From: CAXBCP01 sp047638395
GTDB lineage: Bacteria; Pseudomonadota; Alphaproteobacteria; MPNO01; UBA830
Direction: 5' to 3'
Length of the DNA stretch: 64,000 nt
NCBI GenBank assembly: GCA_047638395.1
Contig: JBLIMV010000025.1
Span: 16,514 to 80,513, forward strand
Part shown: positions 52,147 through 60,431 of the stretch, piece by piece
How positions within the stretch are numbered: position 1 is the first letter of the stretch
Layout: every line of letters begins with the position of its first letter
Notes under the pieces: model-generated
What the model was told of the DNA's origin: nothing
Database searches by the model: none
The model's input: only the letters and a program-made list of their open reading frames with translations
Position numbers and translations under genes: made by a program

Positions 52147-52971
52147 ATGACACCGCGCGCACAAGCAGAGGAAATCCTCCGGGGTCTCGGCACCCGTCCC
52201 GACGACGAAATAGATCTCGCCGAAGGCGCCCTCGCGCTCGCCGCCCTCGATCGCCCGGGCGTTGCGCTCGATCGTTATCGCGATCATATCGTGCGTCTCG
52301 CCGATGACGTAGGTGACGCACTTGCAGGCGGTGATGTAACGTTGGTCGATGCGCTGAACCAGGTCGTTCTCCAATCGCATGGTTATCACGGCGACATGCT
52401 GACATACGACGATATCCAGAATGCCAATCTGATGCGTGTCATCGACCGCAAAAAAGGGCTGCCTGTGGCGCTGGGCATTCTGTACCTGCACGCCGCCCGG
52501 GCGCATGGATTTGCCGCCGACGGGATCAATTTCCCCGGTCATTTCATGATCCGTACCGGCGAAGATGGTGCGCGGTTGATCATCGATCCGTTCAACGAGG
52601 GGATCGAGCGCTCGGCCGTCGATCTGCGCGAACTGCTCAAAGCGACGGCGGGGATGGAAGCTGAGCTGTCGCCGCAACATTACGCGGCGGTCGGCAATCG
52701 AGACATCCTTGTGCGTCTGCAGAACAACATCAAAGCGCGCCACGAACGCGCCGGGCGGCCCGAAGATGCGCTGCGCGTCGTCGAAGGGATGCTGATGTTT
52801 GCGCCCGCGATGATGGCGCTGTGGCGCGAAGCCGGCGTGATCCATGCCCGGCTCGGCAATCTCGGCGCCGCGATCGAGGCGTTCCAAACCATTGTCGAGG
52901 GCGCTGATACCGATGCCGCGCGCCACGATGCCGCGGCCATTGTGCAGAAACTGAAGGCGCGGCTGCACTAA
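52147..52971 (+). CDS. SirB1-like transglutaminase-fold / TPR protein
   Basis: Product of 274 residues. The N-terminal transglutaminase-like domain shows DALNQVVLQSHGYHGDMLTYDDIQNANLMRVIDRKKGLPVALGILYLHAARAHGF and GINFPGHFMIR with DPFN; a C-terminal tetratricopeptide region (about 200-270) follows. The catalytic Cys of true transglutaminases is absent. Such proteins are conserved but their biochemical role is unknown. It begins 28 bases after the BON gene on the same strand. Confidence 0.85.
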   Translation: MTPRAQAEEILRGLGTRPDDEIDLAEGALALAALDRPGVALDRYRDHIVRLADDVGDALAGGDVTLVDALNQVVLQSHGYHGDMLTYDDIQNANLMRVIDRKKGLPVALGILYLHAARAHGFAADGINFPGHFMIRTGEDGARLIIDPFNEGIERSAVDLRELLKATAGMEAELSPQHYAAVGNRDILVRLQNNIKARHERAGRPEDALRVVEGMLMFAPAMMALWREAGVIHARLGNLGAAIEAFQTIVEGADTDAARHDAAAIVQKLKARLH

Positions 52972-53221
52972 GGGGATCACCCCGTGGTTAGAATTCTGCG
53001 TTTCGGAGCATTGGGAACGGACTTTCGACTATAAAAGACAGGATCAAGGCGCCGATAGACGATAAGATTAGATAAATCGGCACACAAATAGTGAAATCGA
53101 CCCAAAAAATGCGAGATATGTCTTTCAAAACGGTTTTTTAGCGGTTTGGGCCGCTCGATCAGCGCATCAACAATGTGATAATGAAAATTGATTGTCCGAT
53201 ACGTCACCACCATGATCGGCA

Positions 53222-54172
53222 TCACGATGTGAAGACTGCCGCAGCCGCGGAATAGTGCAGACCCGCATAGTATGCTGTTGAAACGCCGAGGCAGACACCG
53301 AGAAACGCCAACAAATTCCGGCGCCGGGACAGCCAGGTGCTGTACCCAGGCGCTGCCAGTCCGGTGTTTCGACCCGGTCCCGCGCGAAATGGCCACCCCG
53401 TGCGAAATGGCCACAGGGTCTGGCCAAGCCAGTCCTGCGGGAAGCCGTCTTCTGAAACGCCGAGTGCAGGCGGGCGCTCCTTTGGCATGTACCAGGTGCC
53501 AAACGCAATATCCCAGATCGCGAAGACAGCCCCGAAATTTTTCCCCGAACCGGTCACGTCGCGCGCGTGGTGCCAACGATGCAGCTCCGGGCTCACCAGC
53601 AGGCGGCGCAGCGGGCCGTAACCAAGCGGCAGATCGGCATGAATGAAATAGCCATAGAAATGCCGGAACAGGGCGTTCACCACGACGGCCCAGGGCGGCA
53701 GGCCCAGCAATGTCAGAACCAGAGCATTGCAGATTGTGGTGATCAGCCTGTTGACCGGATGAAACCGTGCAAGGGTCAGCCAGGTCATCTCCGTATCCGA
53801 ATGATGAATGGCATGAAACGGCCATAGCGCGCGGATATGCATCAGACGATGTCGCCCGTAGCCGACAAAATCCGACACCACGACCGCGAACAACAATACC
53901 GCCCAGCCTGGCCAGTCGCCATAGACAGCCGGACTGACAAGATTGGGAGAAAATGTCGCTATCGTGGCTGCGAGCAGCGCCATAACCGGCGTAATCGCTG
54001 CGACATCGATGCCGTAATAGGCAAGATTCAGGCGAACTTCGGGCCATTTGCGCCGACGCCGATCCGATCGTCCGGGCCGCCGGAACATCAACCCGGCCAG
54101 GGCGAAAAACGCACCGAGGATTGCAAGCTTGTAGATGGCGTCAGTGGCCAGTGTCCAGACGGTCTCAAACAT
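53222..54172 (-). CDS. Sterol desaturase / fatty acid hydroxylase family protein
   Basis: Product of 316 residues with about five membrane helices. The three di-iron histidine boxes are present: HRLMH (108-112), HAIHH (120-124) and HRWHH (198-202), plus an additional His in RFHP and HFYGYFIH. Family members hydroxylate or desaturate sterols, carotenoids or alkyl chains at the membrane. A perfect 18-base tandem repeat (copies at 53384 and 53402) gives a WPFR(T/A)G duplication near residue 257, which looks recent. It separates the SirB1-like gene from gshB and points the other way. Confidence 0.85.
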   Translation of the reverse strand: MFETVWTLATDAIYKLAILGAFFALAGLMFRRPGRSDRRRRKWPEVRLNLAYYGIDVAAITPVMALLAATIATFSPNLVSPAVYGDWPGWAVLLFAVVVSDFVGYGRHRLMHIRALWPFHAIHHSDTEMTWLTLARFHPVNRLITTICNALVLTLLGLPPWAVVVNALFRHFYGYFIHADLPLGYGPLRRLLVSPELHRWHHARDVTGSGKNFGAVFAIWDIAFGTWYMPKERPPALGVSEDGFPQDWLGQTLWPFRTGWPFRAGPGRNTGLAAPGYSTWLSRRRNLLAFLGVCLGVSTAYYAGLHYSAAAAVFTS

Positions 54173-54627
54173 TGCGCCTGACCTCTCGCCGCGCGGCGTG
54201 TCCCAGTGCCCGTATAGTGCCGGTAAATTGGCGGTCGAAGCGGGGGGCCGATAGCGCGCCCGGCCCGTCCATCGCTCCGACCGCCGTCCCGACGGACCCC
54301 GTGGTGCCTACCCGGGCCCGACAGGGTGCTGTGACGATATTGCCCACCGCATTTCCCTTCGCTGACCAATCCAGTGCGGCGGCCAATCTGCCTTCGCGGC
54401 TTTAAACCGCCGTTAAGTTTGCCCGCGATTAGAGATGGATTTGCGGCGGTTTAGCCGCGCGTTTGCGACAAATGTGAGACGTCGGAAACGCGCCGGTTCG
54501 GTTTGCCGTCAATCCTGTGCGCACCCGCCATTGATCCTGTGCGCAGCCCACCATTGATCCTGAACCGCACAGCGTGCAAAAAGGGATGCGGCAAAAAGGG
54601 CCGCATCAATTACCGGAGATTTCGATC
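54173..54627. other. Intergenic region before gshB
   Basis: 455 bases with no convincing gene. Weak open frames on both strands lack ribosome sites and family features. The gshB promoter must lie here. A three-copy short tandem repeat is at about 54509-54564. Confidence 0.5.
54509..54564. repeat. Three-copy short tandem repeat upstream of gshB
   Basis: The unit (C)(A)TTGATCCTGTGCGCA(C/G)CC occurs about 2.5 times with mismatches (AATCCTGTGCGCACCCGCC, ATTGATCCTGTGCGCAGCCC, ATTGATCCTGAACCGC), period about 22-23 bases. No function is evident. Confidence 0.65.
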
Positions 54628-55593
54628 ATGAGCCTCGCCGTCGCCATACAGATGGACCACGTGTCGAGCATCAACATAGATGCAGATTCCACCTTCATGC
54701 TGGCGATGGAGGCGCAGGACCGCGGTCACGGATTGTTCCACTATGAGACCAACGATCTCGTGTTCCGTGACGGGCGGCTCTATGCTAAGGCGCAGCCGAT
54801 GGAAGTGCGTCGCGAAAAGGGCAACCATTTCACCCTCGGCGCAACGGAATTACTGGATCTTGCGACGGTAGACGTGGTGCTGATGCGCCAGGACCCGCCC
54901 TTTGACATGGCCTATATCACGGCGACGCATCTGCTCGAACACATCCATCCCGAAACCCTGGTGGTCAACGATCCGAAAGAAGTGCGCAATGCGCCCGAAA
55001 AGCTGTTCGTCACGCATTTCGACGGCGTGCTGCCCGACACACTGATCACCTGTAACCGTGAAGAGATCGACGCCTTCCGCGATGAGCATGGCGACATCAT
55101 CGTCAAGCCGCTGTTTGGCAATGGGGGCGCCGACGTCTTTCATATCACGCCCGAGGATGAAAACCTTGGTGCTCTCATCGAGATGTTCACGTCGAAGTAC
55201 CGCGAGCCGATCATCATCCAGCGCTACCTGCCCGAGGTCCGCCAGGGCGACAAGCGTATCATCCTGGTCGACGGCGTGCCGGCCGGCGCGGTGGCGCGCA
55301 TCCCGGCCAAGGGCGATGCACGCGCGAATTTTCATGCCGGTGGGGGTGCACAGAAAACCGAACTGACCACCCGCGAGCGTGACATCTGCGCTCAGATCGC
55401 GCCGGCGCTGGTCGAACGCGGGCTGACCTTTGTCGGCATCGACGTGATCGGTGATTACCTGACCGAAATAAATGTGACGTCACCGACCGGCATTCAGGAG
55501 ATCAACCGCCTCGATGGCGTGCATGTTGAAAAGTTGTTGTGGGACGCGATCGAGCGCCGCCACAGCGACGGCCACGACCGCCGGAAGATGTAG
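54628..55593 (+). CDS. gshB: Glutathione synthetase
   Basis: Product of 321 residues. GshB ligates gamma-glutamylcysteine and glycine with ATP. Family features: AIQMDHVSSINIDADSTFML (N-terminal), MRQDPPFDMAYIT, the ATP-grasp motifs VKPLFGNGGADVFHI and RVILVDG-like KRIILVDGVPAG, GIDVIGDYLTEINVTSPTGIQEI. The ATG at 54628 has GGAG upstream. No gshA is in the window. Followed after 26 bases by the MetE-like gene. Confidence 0.95.
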   Translation: MSLAVAIQMDHVSSINIDADSTFMLAMEAQDRGHGLFHYETNDLVFRDGRLYAKAQPMEVRREKGNHFTLGATELLDLATVDVVLMRQDPPFDMAYITATHLLEHIHPETLVVNDPKEVRNAPEKLFVTHFDGVLPDTLITCNREEIDAFRDEHGDIIVKPLFGNGGADVFHITPEDENLGALIEMFTSKYREPIIIQRYLPEVRQGDKRIILVDGVPAGAVARIPAKGDARANFHAGGGAQKTELTTRERDICAQIAPALVERGLTFVGIDVIGDYLTEINVTSPTGIQEINRLDGVHVEKLLWDAIERRHSDGHDRRKM

Positions 55594-55619
55594 TCGAACA
55601 CCTGTTCGGGAGAACCTAT

Positions 55620-56648
55620 ATGACCACCCACCCCATTCATTTTGTCGGCTCGATCCCGCTTGAAAGCGCCGAGGCGGTCTTCCGGGCGCTGGCGGCTTCC
55701 GTCGGTGCGCGCGCCAGGCGCTGGCCCGATGGCGAGACCGGAGAGCGGGCTTACTGGATCCGCTGGCAGAAACAGACATTCGACGACCATCCGGATTTTG
55801 AGCTCAAAACCGCCAACACCTCGCTCCCCGGTTTTAAAGATGCCGTGGAGCGACCGTTCTACGTTATTCGCGACGGTGTCGATCCCGCAGGCGTGACGAT
55901 TGAGACCATGGGCTATGCCGCTGAAGCAGTGGCGTCTTACGCGACGTTCGCAAAGCTGAAAGCCGCCGGCACTATCCCGGCGGCGGTTAGGTTCCAGGTG
56001 TCCATCCCGTCGGCAATCGCGCTGACGGTGGGCTTCTTCGAGATGCCGGAACGCAGCATGGCCGAGCCGATCATCGAAGCGGCGCTGGCGCGTGAGGTCG
56101 ATGTGATTGTGGCCGCGATCCCCCATGACCAGCTCGCCATCCAGTGGGATGTCTGCCACGAGGTTGTCGCCGCCGATGGCGGCATGCCGATGCATTACGA
56201 CGACATCATTGCGGCGTCGACGGCGCGGATCGCGCGGCTTCTGGGCTGTGTGCCCGATGGCGTCGAGGCGGGCATCCATCTGTGCTACGGAGACCCGGGG
56301 CACAAACATATTATCGAACCCGCGGACCTCAGCACCTGCGTTGCGTATGCCAACGGGATTACGGCGGCGAGCCTGCGGCCGGTGAACTTCATCCATATGC
56401 CGGTGCCGCGCGAGCGCAGCGATGCGGCTTACTTTGCGCCGCTCGACGCGCTGTCCCTGCCCGCGGAGACCGAGCTGTATCTCGGTCTTGTCCATTTTAC
56501 CGATGGCGCGGAAGGCACGGCGGCCCGCCTGGCCGCGGCTTCCGGTCATGTCGGCGCCTTTGGCATCGCCACTGAATGCGGGTTCGGCCGGCGCGACCCG
56601 GACACCATACCGCCGCTGCTGGGCATTCATGCGGCGGTCGCTGATTGA
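55620..56648 (+). CDS. Stand-alone MetE C-terminal-like protein
   Basis: Product of 342 residues, one TIM-barrel of the cobalamin-independent methionine synthase / UROD superfamily. The zinc pattern of MetE is approximated: His and Cys in IHLCYGDPGHKH and Cys in TECGFGRRDP. There is no N-terminal MetE half, so a methyltransfer from methyltetrahydropteroyl-polyglutamate is not assured; related solo proteins act on other thiols. A GGGAG site precedes the ATG. Confidence 0.7.
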   Translation: MTTHPIHFVGSIPLESAEAVFRALAASVGARARRWPDGETGERAYWIRWQKQTFDDHPDFELKTANTSLPGFKDAVERPFYVIRDGVDPAGVTIETMGYAAEAVASYATFAKLKAAGTIPAAVRFQVSIPSAIALTVGFFEMPERSMAEPIIEAALAREVDVIVAAIPHDQLAIQWDVCHEVVAADGGMPMHYDDIIAASTARIARLLGCVPDGVEAGIHLCYGDPGHKHIIEPADLSTCVAYANGITAASLRPVNFIHMPVPRERSDAAYFAPLDALSLPAETELYLGLVHFTDGAEGTAARLAAASGHVGAFGIATECGFGRRDPDTIPPLLGIHAAVAD

Positions 56649-56755
56649 GAAGTGGCTGAAATCTGACCATTCCCCTGACCCTGTCTTGAGATTGCATCCG
56701 GATGCGTGCGGGTGTACGAGACGGCCTTCCTAGAATTCATTGAAAAACGGCAATC

Positions 56756-57235
56756 ATGAGCGACACGAAAAAATCGACCAAATCCGAAACCAAGGCGGCG
56801 CCGAAACCCGCTGAGACCAAATCGACCGAGACAAAATCGACTGAGTCGAAAACCGAGGCGACAGCCACCCCGGCCAGCAGTGATAGCGGTGACGGCGGCA
56901 AGTCCGCGCGCGATTCCATCGGCGGTGCGGCGGTTGGTCATTACGGCTATTTCAGCAATATCAAAACGCCTGAATACAAATCCGGCTGGGACGATATCTG
57001 GGGCAAGAAGGAATCCGGCGGTAAGAAGAAAAATGCCGCTGAAAAACCCGAGGCTGCGGCCAAGCCGAAAGCGCCCCGTGTCGTGTCGTTCGATTTCGAG
57101 GATCTGCCCGCCGACCTGCAGGCCGCCCTCGCCAAGGAAGCACGCGCACAGTTCAAAAAAGCACGGGTCAATTACGACAATCGCGACAAGTCCGGTGCGG
57201 TAACCTGGCGCATCGACTGCACGGTTGAACGCTAG
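56756..57235 (+). CDS. Low-complexity Lys/Thr/Ser-rich hypothetical protein
   Basis: Product of 159 residues. Residues 1-50 repeat KSTETKSTE-type units rich in Lys, Thr, Ser and Ala, probably disordered; then ARDSIGGAAVGHYGYFSNIKTPEYKSGWDDIWGK, a Lys-rich linker and a small C-terminal segment (VVSFDFEDLPADLQAALAKEARAQFKK). No family is recognised. It begins 108 bases after the MetE-like gene and precedes the PACE gene. Confidence 0.65.
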   Translation: MSDTKKSTKSETKAAPKPAETKSTETKSTESKTEATATPASSDSGDGGKSARDSIGGAAVGHYGYFSNIKTPEYKSGWDDIWGKKESGGKKKNAAEKPEAAAKPKAPRVVSFDFEDLPADLQAALAKEARAQFKKARVNYDNRDKSGAVTWRIDCTVER

Positions 57236-57246
57236 GGCGTCAATTC

Positions 57247-57666
57247 ATGCGCAGTTTCCCCGACCGGCTGCGTCACACGCTGATATTCGAGGCCATCGCG
57301 TTGTTTCTGGTTGCGGTCCCGGGCGGCTACATCCTTGACCGGCCGATGGAGATCATGGGCGCACTCAGCCTGATGTTCAGCGTCCTCGCGATGAGTTGGA
57401 ACCTTTTCTACAACTGGATGTTCGACCTGTGGGACCGCAAGTATCGCGGCATGGCGCGGCGCGGCTTTCGCATTCGTATCGTCCATGCCGTGCTGTTCGA
57501 GGCGGGGCTGGTGATCGCCGGGCTGTTCCTGATCGCCTGGTGGCTGGACCTGACCTATGTGGATGCGTTCCTGCTGGATATCAGCCTGTCGGCATTCTTT
57601 CTGGTCTATGCGTTCTGCTACAACTGGGCGTATGACATGGTCTTCCCGGTGCCGCGCGCAGCCTAG
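57247..57666 (+). CDS. PACE-type multidrug efflux protein
   Basis: Product of 139 residues with four membrane helices in two tandem bacterial transmembrane pair units (about 5-65 and 75-135). Each starts with the family's R-x-x-H-x-x-x-FE motif: RLRHTLIFEAIALFL and RIVHAVLFEAGLVI; later NLFYNWMFD and CYNWAYDMVFP match between repeats. Relatives such as AceI export biocides like chlorhexidine. It ends 28 bases from the convergent GST gene. Confidence 0.87.
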   Translation: MRSFPDRLRHTLIFEAIALFLVAVPGGYILDRPMEIMGALSLMFSVLAMSWNLFYNWMFDLWDRKYRGMARRGFRIRIVHAVLFEAGLVIAGLFLIAWWLDLTYVDAFLLDISLSAFFLVYAFCYNWAYDMVFPVPRAA

Positions 57667-57693
57667 ATATCAGCGTGAGCGTCGGCCTCGTTA

Positions 57694-58500
57694 TCAGCCT
57701 GAACCGAGAATCTCCATCACCCGGCCCGGGGTTTCGGGATCCATCGCATTGAACGCCGCGCGGTCGCTATCGGTCAGGTAGTCGAGGATCGCCGGTGTAA
57801 AATTCGCCCGTTCGCGGATCGCCGAATACCAGCGCAAGACGCCCGGTGCGGGCATCGCCCATAGACCCAGCAGCCCCATATCGAACAGGCGGTTGATGTA
57901 GGGCGTGACCGCAGCATCGGCGAGGCTGTATGCCGGGCCTGCGAGGAAATCGTTCTCCGCAAGCGTTGCTTCCATGTCGCCGATCAGCGTGTTCAGATTT
58001 TTGACCGATCCGATCGCAACCGGCGCATCCAGCCCATCTTTGTAGACGGCGGCGAAACGCTGGCGGCGGTTGGCGTCCGGTATATTGGCAAGGCGCTCTG
58101 CACGGGCATCTTCGTCGAGGGCCAGGAACGCCGAGCGATAGACCGTCGCGTGGGTCAGGCTACCGATGCTGGGATGTACCGTGTCATCGACCCGCTTCAT
58201 CCAGAGCCGCATCGCGGCCCGGTCCGCCGGGCGTTCCGGCAGCATCGACGGCGCCGGGTGGCAGTCTTCGAGATAGTGCATGATCACCGACGATTCGACG
58301 ACGATCCCACCCCCATTTTCGCCCCGGGCATCCAGCGTCGGCACCACGCCGTTCGGGTTCAGCGCTAGATAGGCGGGATCCAGCTGGTCGCCCTGGCGCA
58401 GATCGATATTGTGGCTTTCGAACGGAATACCTTTTTCCCACAGCACAAGCCGCACCTTTATGGCGCAGACCGATGTGGTGCCGTCATACAGCTTAAGCAT
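57694..58500 (-). CDS. Glutathione S-transferase family protein
   Basis: Product of 268 residues. Thioredoxin-fold half with LYDGTTSVCAIKVRLVLWEKGI (Ser/Cys near the glutathione site), NPNGVVPTLD and ESSVIMHYLED, followed by a helical domain ending RWYSAIRERANF. It differs from the GST at 32973 in type and has an unusually long C-terminal domain. GGGAGG precedes the ATG. Confidence 0.87.
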   Translation of the reverse strand: MLKLYDGTTSVCAIKVRLVLWEKGIPFESHNIDLRQGDQLDPAYLALNPNGVVPTLDARGENGGGIVVESSVIMHYLEDCHPAPSMLPERPADRAAMRLWMKRVDDTVHPSIGSLTHATVYRSAFLALDEDARAERLANIPDANRRQRFAAVYKDGLDAPVAIGSVKNLNTLIGDMEATLAENDFLAGPAYSLADAAVTPYINRLFDMGLLGLWAMPAPGVLRWYSAIRERANFTPAILDYLTDSDRAAFNAMDPETPGRVMEILGSG

Positions 58501-58539
58501 GGAACCTCCCGCAGAAATTTGCGGGCAGTATAGCGCAGG

Positions 58540-59340
58540 CTAGACCGATGCCGAACGCCGCCGCCGCATCAGGGCCAGACCGGCAATACCAAGGCCGAGC
58601 AGGGCAAGCGGCGCCGGTGCATCGACGCTGACGGCCGTTTCTTCGGTCAGCAGGGCTTCGGCGAGATCGTCGTTGAGCGTCGCAAGCGCGTTGTGATTGT
58701 CGACGTGAGCGGTAAAATCGGCTGTCGGATTAGAGGCATAATTCTCAAGATCGAACAGCTGTATATCGTTGCCAACACCGATGGCAAAAATAAGGATCCC
58801 GTCATCCTTGGCGGTCTGTGCGGCATTTATGGCGGCCAGGAACGGATGAATCGGCCCCGCGTTGGGCTCGTTCGCTATACCATCGGTGATCAGCACGATT
58901 GCCTGTTGCGCGCCTGCGCGGCCGTTTGCTGCAAGCTCCGCCGCCGCCTGAGTGAACGCGTCGGCATGGTTTGTATGACTGTTCAGCTGGTTCATATTGT
59001 CGAGCGCGGTATTCACCGTTGCAAGGTTGCCTGTCAGACCGAGTTCAAGATTGGCCGATGCCGAAAACTGCACAATGCCGACATTCAGATCCGCCCCCAG
59101 CAGATCGGGCGCGACCGGCGGCCCCGGGTCGCGGAGGATTCCCGGGACCCCGTTCTGCAGTGTGCTGATATAGCCCTGAGTGGCGGTGATCTGTGTGTGG
59201 AAATTAGAGCTCGATACCGATCCGGACCCGTCCAGCACGAACATTACGTCCAGCAGCGGTGCGGCGCGGACGCCCGGTGCAGTGAAAACCGAAACGGAAA
59301 GCAGCACGGCAAAAAGCCGTGCGAAAAGTTTAAAAGCCAT
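58540..59340 (-). CDS. Exported VWA-domain protein with anchor tail
   Basis: Product of 266 residues: signal peptide about 1-26, then a von Willebrand A domain with the MIDAS motif DGSGS at 37-41, SHTNHADAF (Thr) and ITDGIAN (Asp), and a C-terminal VDAPAPLALLGLGIAGLALMRRRRSASV tail resembling PEP-CTERM signals. VWA domains bind proteins through a metal. It lies beside another anchored protein (59411). The ATG at 59340 was chosen from the signal peptide. Confidence 0.82.
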   Translation of the reverse strand: MAFKLFARLFAVLLSVSVFTAPGVRAAPLLDVMFVLDGSGSVSSSNFHTQITATQGYISTLQNGVPGILRDPGPPVAPDLLGADLNVGIVQFSASANLELGLTGNLATVNTALDNMNQLNSHTNHADAFTQAAAELAANGRAGAQQAIVLITDGIANEPNAGPIHPFLAAINAAQTAKDDGILIFAIGVGNDIQLFDLENYASNPTADFTAHVDNHNALATLNDDLAEALLTEETAVSVDAPAPLALLGLGIAGLALMRRRRSASV

Positions 59341-59410
59341 CTTGGTGCCTACCCCTGGTGTACCGGCATCTTTACGTGCCGGTGATGAAAAAGTGTTTGT
59401 GAGTGTTGTA

Positions 59411-60064
59411 TCAGGCGCGGCGCGTCTTCCGCCGTGCAATGCCGAGGCCGATCAGCCCAAGACCGAAGATTGCGACGAGACCGGGTTCCGGCACTTCGGT
59501 TACGTTTTCATCGGCCGTGCCGCTCAGCGACGACACCAGAAGCCCTGAAATGCCACCGACATCGCGCACCTGGAAATCAAGTGTGTTGATTCCGGCAACG
59601 AAGCCCGAGGCGATGTTGAAGTTACACAGGACCTCAAATCCGCCGCAGGAATTTCCGGTTGACGCGCCGTTGATAAAGATATCAAGGCCGGTGTTGTCTG
59701 CCGCCCACTGACCGGACAGGAGCGCCGTTGTCTCGTCGAGGCCGGTCAGATCGAATGTCGTGCGGAAGGTGCGGGTAACATTGACCGGCTGGCCGAGCAC
59801 ATCCTGCCAGATCCAGCGCCGGGACGCGTTGTTGGCGACCCATGTCCCGGGGATAATATTGATCACAACACCCTGCTGGGATGGGGCCAGGATCGAGTAA
59901 TGGGTGTCGGTCGCGCCGCCGCCCAGTGCGGCTCCGGCACCGTCGACACCGGTGGCGAACAACCCGGTAATGGGGGCTGCATTTGCCGAAGCGGCGGACA
60001 GAACCAGCGCAATTGCGGTTGCGGCGACTGCGCCAAACTGTTTCATCGCAAATTTCTTACTCAT
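59411..60064 (-). CDS. PEP-CTERM protein
   Basis: Product of 217 residues: signal peptide about 1-28 (SAASANA), a beta-rich body containing GTWVANNASRRWIW, and a classic tail EVPEPGLVAIFGLGLIGLGIARRKTRRA. This is the only gene in the window with the canonical PEP motif, and it supports the presence of an exosortase elsewhere. The ATG at 60064 is chosen since the signal begins there. Confidence 0.85.
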   Translation of the reverse strand: MSKKFAMKQFGAVAATAIALVLSAASANAAPITGLFATGVDGAGAALGGGATDTHYSILAPSQQGVVINIIPGTWVANNASRRWIWQDVLGQPVNVTRTFRTTFDLTGLDETTALLSGQWAADNTGLDIFINGASTGNSCGGFEVLCNFNIASGFVAGINTLDFQVRDVGGISGLLVSSLSGTADENVTEVPEPGLVAIFGLGLIGLGIARRKTRRA

Positions 60065-60431
60065 GACCCGAATACCCAAATAAATTTTACTAAGATGAAA
60101 GCATGCAAGACTCATGCCAATGAATGTGAAGCTAGTAAAATCAATGGGTTAAAGGAACCTATCCCAGCCATGCGGTCCCGAAGTGTAAAGAATCCCGACG
60201 ATTCATAGCGGATTATGAAAATCCGCCGCCGTCACAGGTTGGGGGGCAGGCGACGCCTGTTCCCGGGTTGAGTGGTTGATCGCACAAAATGTTCCTGATA
60301 TGTTCTTTTTTGAGCTAGAGGAGCGTGGAATGGACGGTTTCCCGGCCCCGGCGCATACTGTGCCGCCCACCGGCACATCGGATGTTACAACTGCCGGTAT
60401 AAATACAGGTATTAATAGGGGCTGTAACCGC
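60065..60431. other. Intergenic region PEP-CTERM gene / comM
   Basis: 367 bases between divergent genes. It includes the LexA box and overlapping promoter for comM (60276-60305) and an alternative in-frame start for comM at 60330. Nothing else is recognised. Confidence 0.55.
60291..60305 (+). promoter_or_regulatory. Alphaproteobacterial LexA box upstream of comM
   Basis: GTTC-CTGATAT-GTTC matches the direct repeat GTTC-N7-GTTC bound by LexA in alphaproteobacteria. It overlaps the -10 element of a plausible promoter: TTGATC (60276-60281), 17 bases, TATGTT (60299-60304). Confidence 0.75.

Noticed and set aside
52977..54047. 356-codon minus-strand frame overlapping the sterol desaturase gene
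   Set aside because: It is in another frame of the same strand; the desaturase frame carries all three histidine boxes, this one carries none.
54165..54386. 73-codon minus-strand frame upstream of the sterol desaturase gene
   Set aside because: It needs a TTG start with a weak ribosome site and shows no recognisable features; left as intergenic.
54509..54564. Tandem repeat upstream of gshB as a CRISPR or iteron array
   Set aside because: Only about 2.5 degenerate copies with no spacers and no replication or cas gene nearby.
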